A program made the translations under genes and the position numbers. Positions 11,373 through 22,651 of a stretch of 64,000 nucleotides of DNA are shown here, piece by piece; position 1 is the first letter of the stretch; each line of letters starts with the position of its first letter. This stretch comes from Entonaema liquescens (taxonomy: Eukaryota; Ascomycota; Sordariomycetes; Xylariales; Xylariaceae): NCBI GenBank assembly GCA_902805475.1, contig CADCSX010000012.1, positions 496,001 to 560,000 of the forward strand, written 5' to 3'. Under the pieces are notes generated by a model. It worked only from the letters and a program-made list of their open reading frames with translations. It did not search any database and was not told the origin of the DNA.

Positions 11373-12476
11373 CTAAGCAAAGACATCCTCCTCAATCTTC
11401 CCCGCCACCCTCGCCGCCTCCTCCGCAGCCACCGTCCCCACCGCCCTCTGCGCATCAGCCTTCTCGTCCGCAATCAACACGCCGAGCCCCGCAAACGCAT
11501 CGAACAAGGCGCGCGCCTCGTACTCGCGCGTGCTGTACCCGGGGACGCGATGGTCGTCGCGGGACCGTGCGTCGTCGAGCCAGGGGTTATCGTAGCGGTC
11601 GCGTAGCTTGTAGCGGGTAGGCGCGAGGTCGAGGCCGGCGAAGGCGTCGTACGGCCGCAGGTAGTATTCGGCCGCGTCGTCGGTGTCGCGCTTGGACTTG
11701 TCTTTCAGCCCGCGGATCGACAGCGACCCGTCGAGCAGGCTGGGGAAGCGCGAGCCGGCGATCTCGGCGACGCGCGCGCGCTTCTGCGCGACGATGCGCG
11801 CTGTGATTTCCGCCGCCGTCCCGGGCTCCCCGCGCGACAGGGCTTCCATGACTTCCGTGTTGATGGACGCTTCTTCCGCCCGCGCCCGCTCTTCTTCCTG
11901 CTGCTCCTCGAGGCGGCGCTGGCGCGCGGCTTCGGCCTCGGCGGCTTCGCGCTGTTTTCGCAGGGAGTCGGCCTCGCGGCCCTTCTTCTTGTTCTTCTCG
12001 ATGTCGTCTTTGTGTTTCTGCTCGTAGGCGAGCAACTTTTGCTCCGCGTTGCGCTGGTCCGTTTCGTCGCCGTTAACGAGGTCGAACGTCAAGTCCTCGA
12101 CCTGCTGGAGGTAGTCGTTGTAGTCGCGGAGGGAGACGAAGTCGTCGGGGGTCATGTTGAAGACGGCCTGGACGCGGCGGCGGACGTCAACTTCCCGCTC
12201 AACTTTGAGGTCCTTGAAGAAGGGCGTGCGGAAGCCGCGCTGGCGAAGGGTCTTGGTGCAGCTGGGGTAGGGACATTGTGCGGGACCTTTGCTGAAGATG
12301 TTGGTGACACAATTGGCACACATCGGGTGGTAGCACTCTGGGTTGATCAGGAATTCCATGTCTTTGTTCAGGTACCGCACTCGCGTACACACGGGGCAGA
12401 CATCCGTTGGGACCTGAGAGGACGGCTCTGCGGCAGACCGCACAGTGGCGGTGGAGGTTATTTGTCTCCTAGACAT
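11373..12476 (-). CDS. TFB3: TFIIH/CAK assembly subunit (MAT1 family, RNA polymerase II transcription factor B subunit 3)
   Basis: Bridges the cyclin-dependent kinase module (CDK7/Kin28) to core TFIIH in transcription initiation and nucleotide-excision repair. Single exon, 367 aa. An N-terminal C3HC4 RING finger spans about residues 26-75 (DVCPVCTRVRYLNKD, NPECYHPMCANCV, CPYPSC). It is followed by the MAT1 central helical region (DLKVEREVDVRRRVQAVFN, DFVSLRDYNDYLQQVEDLTF) and a long Arg/Glu/Ala coiled coil (about 150-215). The C-terminal part is Ala/Asp-rich (YYLRPYDAFAGLD and later LFDAFAGLGV, a small internal duplication). Codon use is GC-rich compared with the flanks. It is divergent from NudC. 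Confidence 0.93.
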   Translation of the reverse strand: MSRRQITSTATVRSAAEPSSQVPTDVCPVCTRVRYLNKDMEFLINPECYHPMCANCVTNIFSKGPAQCPYPSCTKTLRQRGFRTPFFKDLKVEREVDVRRRVQAVFNMTPDDFVSLRDYNDYLQQVEDLTFDLVNGDETDQRNAEQKLLAYEQKHKDDIEKNKKKGREADSLRKQREAAEAEAARQRRLEEQQEEERARAEEASINTEVMEALSRGEPGTAAEITARIVAQKRARVAEIAGSRFPSLLDGSLSIRGLKDKSKRDTDDAAEYYLRPYDAFAGLDLAPTRYKLRDRYDNPWLDDARSRDDHRVPGYSTREYEARALFDAFAGLGVLIADEKADAQRAVGTVAAEEAARVAGKIEEDVFA

Positions 12477-13100
12477 GATTCCGGAATTATTTGCAAGTAT
12501 CTATAGGACTGTTTATATCGTTTCTGCCTTTATTGTCTCGTCCCGCAAGGTAGATTAAAGTTGGAGGGTGAAGGATGGTTAGAGCGGTGGATGGGCGAGA
12601 GAAAGCTTGGTTGAATGGTGGTCGTTCATTTGGGTCTGGTCTCGTCTAGCGAGGAATACCTATGTAAGTATGGCAATTGACTTTGGTATAGTATTGATCT
12701 AGATTCCTGTAAGGGAGAACCATCAAGACGGTCGGGGGATGATGTTGTAGTTAAAGTGACTAAGTAATAAGAAACAAGTGATGTAAGTTTGAAGCTTCTG
12801 AGCTTTGCTTTTTACTTTTTACCTTTTACCTTTTTTACCTTTTACCTTCCACATTAAAGACAGTTTACCTTACCTAAGGCAATGTGCACATGTGCCTAAC
12901 CAAACAGGTCAATGGGTCTGCAGGACGCTAAAGCAGGCAGGGGTTTATGCCCCACTAACCTAAATAATTGCCCCTCCATTGAGCTTTATGAGCTCTTCTA
13001 CGTCTTCGCTAGCCTTCTCATTGATTCTCTTACTAAAACCTATAGCTATCACAAACAACAAGAGAAACAAGACTTAAAAGATACCGCGAAACTATAAACT
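12477..13100. promoter_or_regulatory. Divergent promoter region of TFB3 and nudC with TTTTACC repeats
   Basis: A 0.6-kb spacer between two start codons. At about 12808-12850 the pyrimidine-rich unit TTTTTACC recurs several times in tandem, and a long A/C-rich leader precedes the nudC start. No binding factor is assigned. Confidence 0.4.
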
Positions 13101-13832
13101 ATGGCAGACAACGGTACGTGCGCTGTTAAAACTCAAATAGATACTATTGTCTCTTAATCACTAACGACTTATATTACAGATCCCACTCCCGAGCAAGAAG
13201 CTGCTGCCCGCGCCAAGGAAGCCGAAGAGCAAGCAGCTCTACCCTACAAATGGGACCAAACTATTGCTGACCTCGACATCAACATCACCATTCCCGGAAA
13301 CCTCAAGGCCCGAGATCTAATTGTTGAAATTAAGAAGCAGAAGCTTAAGGTTGGCATCAAGGGCCAAGATCCCATTATCGATGTGAGTACATACCTAGTC
13401 ACCCAGATGGCAGATGGTACAGTCATAAGACTTATATATATAATATAACTAAACTAACCTATATATTAACCTATTCCCCAGGGTGACCTTCCGCATGCCA
13501 TTCTAACTGAAGAATCCACCTGGACACTTACCTCATCACCGGATGGAACCAAAACAATCGAGATCCACCTCGACAAGGCGAACAAGATGGAATGGTGGGC
13601 GCACGTCGTGACCACCGCGCCCAAGATCGACGTGACCAAAATCCAACCTGAGAACTCCAAGTTAAGCGACCTCGACGGTGAAACCCGCGGCATGGTTGAG
13701 AAGATGATGTACGACCAGCGCCAGAAGGAGAAGGGCCTTCCCTCCTCCGACGAGCAAAAGAAGGCCGATATCCTCAAGAAATTCCAAGCCCAGCACCCAG
13801 AGCTTGACTTTAGCAACGCCAAAATGAACTAA
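13101..13832 (+). CDS. nudC: Nuclear movement protein NudC (CS domain)
   Basis: Co-chaperone of the p23/CS family required for dynein-dependent nuclear migration. Exons 13101-13113, 13180-13382 and 13482-13832; introns 66 and 99 nt; 188 aa. A short acidic/Ala N-terminus (PTPEQEAAARAKEAEEQ) is followed by the CS domain, beginning PYKWDQTIADLDINI and including WTLTSSPDGTKTIEIHLDK. The conserved NudC tail follows (WWAHVVTTAPKIDVTKIQPENSKLSDLDGE split over that stretch, then MVEKMMYDQRQKEKGLP). Length matches filamentous fungal NudC. The very short first coding exon (four codons plus one base) is supported by a GTACGT donor and correct phase. Confidence 0.93.
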
Positions 13833-14549
13833 GATATTGGACCTCCAACTAGGCAAAGAAAGATATAGTTATAAAATGGTACGGCTTGCTTGCTGCTGCT
13901 TGAATGAGAGGAGTATAATTTCAAGAGGTCACAAAGTATCGAGAGCACCGAAACGCGTCAGAAGAAAAAAGGCATCTTATTAATTGTGTGTGCATATATA
14001 CAAGTACTTTGGGAGAAACGGAATGTGCAGGGTGAAACGAATCGCCAAAACCACAGAACAGGAAAACAAAACCCAGGGTAGCGGCGTCAGAGAGCCCTGT
14101 TCCAACTTGATCTTGGAATCGCTAGTAATGACATAGCAGATAGTAGCCGCTACGCATCAATTGTCAGATTAATAAGCGTTCCGTCGCGGTTGTCCGCGGG
14201 TCCAGAGTATGAACAAGAGAAATACCAGAAACCACTTACGTTAGGCACATGGCATAGAACCTACCTCTCGTTGATGACTTCCTATTGATTTCTTATACTC
14301 TTTGCGAGTTCTTGCGATATCTTGGCCGTAATAGGGTTATGCATTGATGCTACCTACGGACCAAACGTATGTCGCCTACATGCCAAATGCGATAGTGACA
14401 GCTCCGCCTGTAAGATTCATCTAAAGTGAGCAATAACTCCTTAGCAATGAAGAATATAGATGCTCGATAAATGCAAACCGTGTTCACAGGACAAGCCGAA
14501 AATCGGTCATATCACTTGGGTTAAATATAGTGTAAATCGTTGGCCTTCT
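13833..14549. other. Convergent intergenic region, no gene seen
   Basis: Shared 3' flank of nudC and the URI/Bud27 gene; no coding character or repeat was found. Confidence 0.5.
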
Positions 14550-16373
14550 TTAAGATTTAGCCAATCTCGCCGCCTTGAAACGGCTCATCCGCTTCGGGCC
14601 ACCCTGCTCTTCATCTAATGGCTGAATAGGACTTTCATCCTCCTTCATGAAGCCACCCTGCTGGTAGATGAGTTTGTTACGCATTTTATAGTACTCTTCC
14701 GTGGCCTGTTTGTGTAGCAGATTAGCATCGAACTCGTTTGGCTCTTTCACTTCTGAAGATGGTTCATGCTCTAAGACGGAGGTCGCCAGAGTCTGGTTTT
14801 CCGGTCCTAAGGGGGTAGGCCCAAGGACATCAGGTGTGTCCGGCATGATAGGAGCACCGCCCAAGGCTACAGGTGCTCCATTTATAAGTGCTCCATTACT
14901 TCTCTCCTTTCGGAATCGGGATACTTTCTTGCTTGGCGTTGCAGTTGGTTGTGGTGTCCTGTTGCTACGCTCCATAACCACATCAGATAGGGGGTCTATC
15001 TCGCGTTGCTTCCTTTGTATTGCTTGCTTCGGAGCTGGTGCTGGGGCTTCGGCTATATCAAGACTCTGAGCAAATCTAACGCCCTTCTTGCTGTCTTGTG
15101 ACGACAGCTGGTCATCAGCTTTAGACTGGACGACTGGTTTAGTTCCGACATCACCGACCAAATCATCTTGGTTTTCGCGTTTGATGCTTATGCGTCCAAT
15201 ACCTTCCACCATGTCTTCCTCATCGTCTTCCGCCTGGTTTTTGCCGAAGGTATAGTCGCTTAGCCGCTCTTTTAGTTCCAGCATCCTTCGTTTCCAATCA
15301 TCGTCAACAGCAAGTTTGGTCTTGCCCCACTCATCTTCTTCGTCATCGTCATCTTCTTCGTAGTCACTATAATCATCCGTGTCGTCGCCAGTAGACCCTT
15401 CCTCCAGTTGCAACTCAGCCACAATGGGAGCCATTTCAAACTCCATCGTCTCCTTGTTGTAACGAAGCATATCCTCCCTCAGCGCGGCATCCTCCATAGA
15501 TTCGTCGGCAGGTAAGATTGGGTCTGATATTATACTTTGCTGGTCCTTAGCTTTCTGTAAGATCTCTTCCAGTCTCTTGGCAGTTTCGGATTGCTCAGGC
15601 TCTTCCCCAGCTTTTGTGTCCTCGCTAAATGTTACGCTCTTCTTAGATACGGGTTTTACTTTCTCCTTCTCCCTGGCCTGCGACTTGTCGTTGTCATTTG
15701 CAATACGGTCTGGTGGGCTATCCATCTGGGGCACTCCAGATTGCTTGCTTGATGCACTCGAATCACTATTCGAGGTTGCTGGCTTGTCATCTCGTGTTTC
15801 ACTAGAAGTCCCAGGCGACTGAGTTGAATCAGCAGGAGAAATTTCCGTAATTCCTGCCTTCCGAAGCGCTTCAAGAACCTGGGGTTGGCTATCTCCAGCT
15901 TTGCGTAGACTATATGAGACGACATTGTCATCATCGTCTAACTCCTCCAATATCTCAGTGATTGGCAGTCCATCTTCATCAGTCGCGTCTGGATTCGCAA
16001 CAATTGTGACTGCGGCAAGTCTATTTTCTGCTTCTTCATACTGCTTACCAAGTGTGTCGATGTTCTTGGAAACATAGTCCAACCTATTAGTGAGCGTACT
16101 AATAATTTGCTCCGTCTTCTTCGAGTCATCACGCCCGAAGATATCAACAAGCTCCTTCTCATTTAATAATTCTCCTTTAAACTTTTCTCGTGCGCTTCTC
16201 AACTCCTTCCGGCTAGCTGCTGATGGCAACGCCTTTATCTCAGCCCGGAGCGCTTCGTACTCTTGCTTCCACTGTTTCCAGTGATCAAGCGCATTAGAAA
16301 GTTTCGTGACATTTTCCTCTAGGTTTTGCCGATGCCTTTCTAGGTCGAGGAAACTGTCCTTAGCTGCAGCCAT
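14550..16373 (-). CDS. Unconventional prefoldin RPB5-interactor family protein (URI/Bud27-like)
   Basis: Single exon, 607 aa. The N-terminal ~140 residues form a prefoldin-alpha-like coiled coil (FLDLERHRQNLEENVTKLSN, LDYVSKNIDTLGKQYEEAEN). The middle is disordered with strongly acidic runs (DDTDDYSDYEEDDDDEEDEW near residues 330-350). A C-terminal DUF3835-type region is present, with VLEHEPSSEVKEPNEFDANL and EEYYKMRNKLIYQQGGFM near the end and a basic terminus MSRFKAARLAKS. In yeast the family member Bud27 helps RNA polymerase assembly and translation initiation; in animals URI is part of the R2TP/prefoldin-like complex. Function is transferred from the family. Confidence 0.8.
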   Translation of the reverse strand: MAAAKDSFLDLERHRQNLEENVTKLSNALDHWKQWKQEYEALRAEIKALPSAASRKELRSAREKFKGELLNEKELVDIFGRDDSKKTEQIISTLTNRLDYVSKNIDTLGKQYEEAENRLAAVTIVANPDATDEDGLPITEILEELDDDDNVVSYSLRKAGDSQPQVLEALRKAGITEISPADSTQSPGTSSETRDDKPATSNSDSSASSKQSGVPQMDSPPDRIANDNDKSQAREKEKVKPVSKKSVTFSEDTKAGEEPEQSETAKRLEEILQKAKDQQSIISDPILPADESMEDAALREDMLRYNKETMEFEMAPIVAELQLEEGSTGDDTDDYSDYEEDDDDEEDEWGKTKLAVDDDWKRRMLELKERLSDYTFGKNQAEDDEEDMVEGIGRISIKRENQDDLVGDVGTKPVVQSKADDQLSSQDSKKGVRFAQSLDIAEAPAPAPKQAIQRKQREIDPLSDVVMERSNRTPQPTATPSKKVSRFRKERSNGALINGAPVALGGAPIMPDTPDVLGPTPLGPENQTLATSVLEHEPSSEVKEPNEFDANLLHKQATEEYYKMRNKLIYQQGGFMKEDESPIQPLDEEQGGPKRMSRFKAARLAKS

Positions 16374-16883
16374 TTTGAAGGTTCAAAAGTGGTGGTACCC
16401 GAGAAATGATGACTTTGAGGCAAAACACAAAATTGAGGAAGTAACTTTTGATTAGCTGAAAGAAAAATGGAGTGTGTTCATTCTAAAGTTCAGGTGTTAG
16501 GAAAAATGAGGCTAGACTCCACTTTTCACGTGTCATTAAGGAAGACGAGCTCGGACCACTAACTTGAAGCTTCCCATAGGTCTTGCCCAGTAGTTAGGTA
16601 TAACTTGGAGATTACATAACGCCATCACAACGCCTATGAACTCCGAAGTACCTAGGGGTTGGAAACAGAGCTACACGTTCATAAACCTTCAAAGAAAGAA
16701 TACAATTAAGTTTCACCTTAAAATTCATATGTCTGGATCATTCTGCCCTAAATGCTGTTGTAATACAAAGTGGTATATCGCGTTTGTCATTAAAGTCAAA
16801 TCCCCATGTCTGTTCTTATCCTCCTAACCTTTATGGCATCTGGTTTTTCTTAACCAAAAAAATTGATATTAATACTTTGTCTC
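16374..16883. other. Promoter of the URI-like gene and 3' flank of the copper transporter
   Basis: About 0.5 kb, AT-rich, no open frame with coding character. Confidence 0.5.
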
Positions 16884-17770
16884 TTAGCCACAGCACACGG
16901 TGGCTTCCTTTGCGGCGCTTGTCTGCTGTCCACTGATACAATTGTTAGACTTGAAAGGAGGAATTGTGCTCAAAGGATCTAGTAAAGACTTACCCACCAA
17001 GCTTCTCCCACTGGAAGATGAAGCTACCGATGTAGGCACCTATGAAGATGCAGATGATGATGTACCCATTGTAGTACATGGCGAGCCTGATAGAATATCG
17101 TTAATTATGTTCATTTACCTCACTACTACATAATACTTGATGAAATGAAGCAAAGAGACTTACAGCATAAGGAAGTACGCCACGACAAACTGAGCAGTGT
17201 GGAGGAAGGCGCGGATAGCTTGCTCGAACAATTTGGGCCTATAACTGTTGCCAGAGAAAGATCCGGCTGAAGGTGAACCGCCAATAGGAGCCTGGCCAGG
17301 CTTGGGTGAAGTGCGACCATCCTCGTTGTCATCGTTACTGGCAACGGGAACAACGAGGCCATTACTGACATTCTTGCGGATGAGGTGGCTGTCATACTCT
17401 TTAACGGAGCGTCGCAGGAACTCTAGCAGGATGGCAAGCAGAATGACGCCAATGCAAGAGCCTGCAAACATCCCCTTAGACGTGATGTGCCAGGAGGAAG
17501 AGATGAAGCAGGCGTCGACGGTGTACCAGTTCCAGAGCATCTAGTTATGCCAGTTAGCATTTTTTTATCTTGAGCTGAGTCTGTTAATATCATCAAAAGA
17601 AATCTACTCACGTTAATCTGGCAGTTGTTTCCCCCCATGCCCATATCCATATCCATGTCCATACCCGCCATGGCAGTTTCGGTTGGCGCAGTAGTAGTCT
17701 CAGTCGAGGTTGGCATTGTCATCGACATCGACATCGACATCATCGATGACATTGGCGATGTCATATCCAT
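16884..17770 (-). CDS. Ctr-family copper transporter
   Basis: Imports Cu(I) across a membrane as a trimer. Exons 17770-17612, 17540-17164, 17086-16994, 16932-16884; 225 aa from the Met at 17770 (an in-frame Met at 17812 would add 14 residues). The N-terminus is Met-rich (MSSMMSMSMSMTM and MAGMDMDMDMGMGG), the extracellular copper-binding region. TM1 contains the Ctr signature WYTVDACFISSSWHITSKGMFAG. A cytosolic loop with Asn/Asp/Gly/Pro follows. TM2 has FVVAYFLMLLAMYYNGYII with the MxxxM-like copper path, and TM3 the GxxxG pair in IGAYIGSFIF. The C-terminus ends Cys-Cys-Gly, a typical Cys tail that receives copper. The resemblance is to Ctr4/CtrC-like proteins. It lies 1.07 kb downstream of an isocyanide synthase on the same strand. 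Confidence 0.92.
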
Positions 17771-17812
17771 CTTGGCTTCAGTACGCGAGTCGCGTTGCCG
17801 TTCAGTTCTCAA

Positions 17813-18838
17813 TATAAAGTGGATATTAATCCAATAAGTTGGGACTTCTGGTTGTTTAAACAGCGTAGATATTGGAACTCGGGTAAACGGAAGAAGTAAT
17901 GTTTGTCAGTACCTAAGGAAAAAAAAGTTTAGTTAAGGGTGGTCCAGCAGAAACAACGGGAAGACGGTTGACGGAAGGACTGACAGGCCGAATGTTAATT
18001 ACCTATTTATGGTTGGCATGGCTTTTGATAGTCTACCTAACCGTTGAAGGAGTTTATCTAACATGTACCTAGGTAGTCACCCTTGTTGTGCCACCGCATG
18101 AACTGTAATAGTACCCTGACATACAAAATAATTGTGGTAGGTACTTAGTCTCAGACCAGGAGCACATTTGAGCAAGTTATGGCCGTAAGGCCCACTTACC
18201 ACCATACAATGCACAGTATAAGATGGGAAGTTATAACCTTTGCGGCATACTGCTTACGTACTTATACTTATCAATGCCATTGGTTATAGAAGAGAGCAGT
18301 TGCTTTAGGTATTGTACTTTAAGCATTGTACTTTGTTAGCTACCCCTATTTCTATCTTCGCCATCGTTAAGCTCGAATCCTACTCGGCTACTAACGCATT
18401 CTGATTGGCGTTTACATTGACGTATGAGAATCAAAACAATACCAATTATACTACCTACTCTATACGAGTCTACACCAATGATTCCTTCGTCTTTTTCTCG
18501 TATCGGTAGATTTCCTTCATTTTATTAGACCGTACCCAGCAACTCGAACATGTACAAAATGAAACAAAAAAAAAAACATATCCAACCCCCTATTGGAACA
18601 CCTAAGCGAGATCTATCCCGCCAGTCCTAGAAAATCTCTGGAGTTGTCTATCCTTTCTAATAAGGACATGTGCGACGCTGTTGAAGTACAGGCTTAGACG
18701 AAAACGTAATCGGTATCGCGATCCACAGACGTTAGACAAGGTGGCTGATACAAGGAGGAAGCAACCGTCAGCCTCAAGATCCAAGTTAGTCTGTTGCATT
18801 ACCTCCACTAAATATCACTGGTAGGTAACTTCGGGCAC
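17813..18838. promoter_or_regulatory. Spacer between the copper transporter and the isocyanide synthase, with a candidate copper-responsive site
   Basis: This is the upstream region of the copper transporter. At 18160-18166 it has GAGCACA (TGTGCTC on the - strand), followed at 18168-18175 by TTGAGCAA. The first is seven of eight bases of the TGTGCTCA element I recall for the copper-starvation regulator MacA in Aspergillus; this is a motif match only. A full TGTGCTCA occurs at 16965-16972 inside the last intron of the transporter. A possible extra 3' exon of the isocyanide synthase could lie at 18602-18790, but I found no convincing in-frame join. Confidence 0.35.
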
Positions 18839-20851
18839 TTACGATGTGCGAACCCCTCTAGGCTTAACAGCTTTCGAAGGCTCTGACAGTATCTTCTCCC
18901 GCATCGACTCCTCTCGTCCACGACCATCGACCCCACCGTGGCTGGTAGCACACAGAGCAAAATAAACTGCACGGCTAGGTTCGATTTCGTCATCTTGTGC
19001 AGCCAATTCCCCTATCATCTCCCCAGCGGCAAGGGCTTCCCTCACAACTTTAGCCTTAGTCACATAGAGAACCTCGTTATCAGAAACCTTCGCCACGCAG
19101 TTGTGCCAAGGAGTGGGGATGTGTAATAAATCACGGGAAGTCATGGACCTGCTATATGGCGAGAGCGACTCGACTGCCCGGACTAACTTGGGATCAAAAA
19201 GTTGAACGCCGAACTTGGGACCTGCGTTGTTATGCCTAAGAGTTATACATTGTTAACTGATTTGTATCGAAGCCGGTACGACGGTGTCTCGGGAGTGAGA
19301 GGCGGGTCAACTTACGCGTGAATTGATAACCGGATGTGATTGGGAAAAAGTAGTTCCACGAGGTTTGAGTATGCCTGATTTCTCTACGACCGTTGGTGTT
19401 AGCCGGTTTACACTGCTTTATACAATTTCAAGGAAAGGCTCAAATAGAGAATCGCTTACCATGATCATCTCGAACGCTACTTTGGCCGACAGTTTCTTCT
19501 GCTTCGAGCGGCTCATTGTTCGCGTAAAAGGATGGAGCTCTAGATCCTCGAGCATGAACCGCGAGAATCCACGATACAACGCCAAGACACCGGGCTCTTG
19601 AGAATCGATTCTAGCTCGGAGAGCAAGCTTCTGTGACTGACATCCCGCCATTAATAGACGTCGGCAGAGCTCGGCTTCCGTGGTTATCCGCGTTTGGACA
19701 TGATGGTTGATAGATGGAATTTCGAGCTTGGCAATCTTGGCGAGCTTCAACGGGCTATTGTACTTCTCTAACTCGAAGAGATCGACAAGAGATTTGAATC
19801 CTACTCGGTCTATGTTGCCTCGTCGGAAGCCGATTTCTCGGTTCATCTTGACCAACTTTAGACTATACGCGTCCACATCTTTATCGTCGACGCCAACTAT
19901 ATATAATAAGTATAAGGGACAAATTTGGGGGTAGCAGACAAAACTTACTACAGTCGCTAAAAACATGACCGTCGCTGATTATCCAGAGCTTAGCTCCCGC
20001 GCTGTATATCGCCTCGACAGCCTCGACAAAGCCATGAAGATGTTCCAGGGCCAACTGCTCGCCACGATCCGGATCTTTACCTGTGACTTTGTCTGTATTC
20101 GACGATTTGCAGGGGAAGGCAGGCAGGCAAAGTTCGAGTCTCCGTCCTTGGGAAGTAAAGTGATAAACACGTTCCTTGAAATAGTCTCGACCAGAATCGA
20201 GCCATTTATCATCTTCACCCTGATATCGAAGATATGTATCAAACAAGGACACTAATTTCTCCGTGACTAACTCAGTATAAAGATCAGAAGGGCCCGGACT
20301 ACCAGACTGATAGGTGATAGCGAAGTTGGCCTGGCGGAGAAGTAGACGAATGAAGAAAGCTTCAAATTCTCTCTTGGAATCCGTGGGATTGGTAATATTA
20401 TCAAGGATAATTCCGGTAAACGATCCGTTCGAAGCATTATAAAGCTCATATAATTGCAACCCCTGTAAGTCGTCGTCCAATCCAGCGCAGTAATAAGGCG
20501 TCTTTTCTACGCTAACCGTATCATTCCAAGTGCAAAGATCGACGCTTATGACATGCCAATATCGCCTGATTCGGGATTGCTGCGGACCTGTGCAATACAA
20601 CAGGTTGCCATACGAGTCGCGAGAAAACGCGGCTTGGAATCGATAGTAAATCGACTCTCCTTCTTGGGGAGTTTCCATGGCGAATCGATAGGCAACTGCC
20701 GCCAACTAATCTCCAGATGTGTGTACGCAGGGATGGTGTTGCGCTTGGAAAACGGAACACCGAAGATATCCTGGGGATCCGGGGTACATGTCCCAAATTT
20801 ATCTTGTTCGGGTTTCCCAAGCATCTTGTTTGACACTGTCGCGGATTCCAT
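18839..20851 (-). CDS. Dit1/PvcA-family isocyanide synthase (one apparent frameshift)
   Basis: Family enzymes convert an amino acid to an isocyanide (isonitrile), or act in dityrosine-type pathways. Proposed exons 20851-19949, 19896-19460, 19374-19316, 19235-18839, about 598 aa. Dit1/PvcA signatures: LPAFPCKSSN, KLWIISDGHVFSDC with IGVDDKDV right after the intron, LFPNHIRLSIHA, NNAGPKFGVQLF and TPWHNCVAKV. The ~200 residues before this core are less recognisable. The reading frame changes at the G4 run 20676-20679 (C4 in the coding strand), matching one missing base; upstream coding sequence is in phase 1, downstream in phase 2. The stop codon at 18839 overlaps a perfect GTAAGT donor, so the true C-terminus may lie in a further exon. 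No second biosynthetic enzyme (P450, dioxygenase, NRPS) was seen nearby. Product unknown. Confidence 0.8.
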
Positions 20852-22651
20852 TCAATCCCCAACGTTGAAAGGCCGAAATGACCACCTTCTGTTAGGAGTC
20901 CTTACTCACAACCATATCTGAAAGTATATCTGCCCTAGACAGCAGTGCGTCCCTAAAAACAGTTGGGCAACGGCTCTTGCAACGAGATCCAAGATACAGC
21001 ATAAGCATAAGCATAGGAACTATCGCATCTCGAGCCGAAAGGAATGATCGAAGATTACGAATAAGGGTTGAATCGGACTCGCGTACCATATAGAGCTTGA
21101 AGCGTTGAGCCGCAATGTGTGTAGGGGACAAGGTCACGATCTTCACAGGCTACAACGTGTTTCCACACGATATAAAGTTCTGTAAGGATCAATTTCCATG
21201 CAGAAGTATCCGACCGGAATACGTACCTTAATTATATAGCACGATCTGCTGGGTTGAATATCAGGTATAGCGTGGGCTAATATGAGGCGGATGGATTGTT
21301 CCTACCGTTGTTTCTAGATTGCGGCTCGCATATCCGATCTGTCGACTCAGTTGCCGAGTATCTAGCAGGCATATCCAGGTATGTGGTTCTACTTCCTATA
21401 ATCCCGCACTCATATAAAGGCCTCTTTATTACACTGGCGTTGTGTAGCTACATGCCCTGGCAAAGGGACACTAATAACAAAAAGGGGGACAAGGAGTCCC
21501 TGCATACTAGTTTCTCATTGAGGACGTGCAAGTGACGTCTTCGTTCCCTTTCACGATTTACTTGAAGTGTGTTTTTTTCTGCTAAGAATCTACTGTCTGA
21601 GTGGTTTAGTATATGTGTGACTGCTGCAGAAATATTAACTACAATCACGTAGCTACTTAATATATAGCACCTGTTTCAGCACCGTCTTGGGCCAATCGTG
21701 CTTTTACACATGATTGGTGTCTATGCGACGAGAAAGCCCGTAACATCGAACGCAGTTTTTGACGTGATTAACTGCTAGGGGAGTGAAGTAGACGGGTCAG
21801 AGCGATAGTTTACGTGGTGTTACCCTGAAACGGCCACTATAGTTATTATAGCTTGACATGTGCGGGAGACCATATAAGGTTCTGAGATTCTCATTTATAC
21901 ATGACTGTCATATGCTACCCCTTTTCCATAGTCCATTTCCAGAGTTTTCGAAATAGGTACCAGGATGGTCAAGACTATAAATGTTGGGCTGTACCTGTGT
22001 ACCTGTATACCTGACATGGAATGATCAAAGTTTAGGTTATGTATTTTGACGATACATGAACTGGGTGCTTAGGTGGTGAGGATGGTAGATGGTAGATGAT
22101 GAGGTGTCTTTGACGCCTTTCATCTCTGCCAAGCCATGCCACGAGTTTGACCTAAACATCGTTGTCATCCCAACTCCAAAACAGCGCGAAGACCCAGAAG
22201 GGGGAATGCCTTTCTAAAGACCTTTCGAGTTCTCAACACGAGCTTGGTTGGGGAAGGGAAATATGTCTATTACCTGGCGCTTGACATACGCGGATTTTCA
22301 TCCTGTGGGACATATACATTCACTGATGGTTATGCCTCACTGCTCACTGTTGCGTATCACTTAGATATGAGGGATTAGTTTTCAATATTGTCCTTATTCA
22401 ATAAAAGCGACCTACTAGGATTGCGAAATGGAGAATCGGAGCCCGGATACCTAATGTATACCTACATATGAACCTACCCAGGTGGCACCAATGTTCTCCT
22501 ATTCAAACTCATGGTCTACAAAGGAAACTAAATTTAGTAGCGTAAAGTGTAATCGTAACTCATGAACCGATCAATCGGTTCACACAGCTCACTTACTCAA
22601 GCCTACCTTGAAGTCGAGCTCCCCGCATCATCCGGCGACGCAATCCCTCCT
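20852..22651. other. Promoter side of the isocyanide synthase; no gene seen
   Basis: 1.8 kb, AT-rich. A short open frame at 20892-21146 (-) ends in a GTGAGT donor and could be an untranslated or alternative 5' exon of the isocyanide synthase, but it has no recognised domain. Confidence 0.4.
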
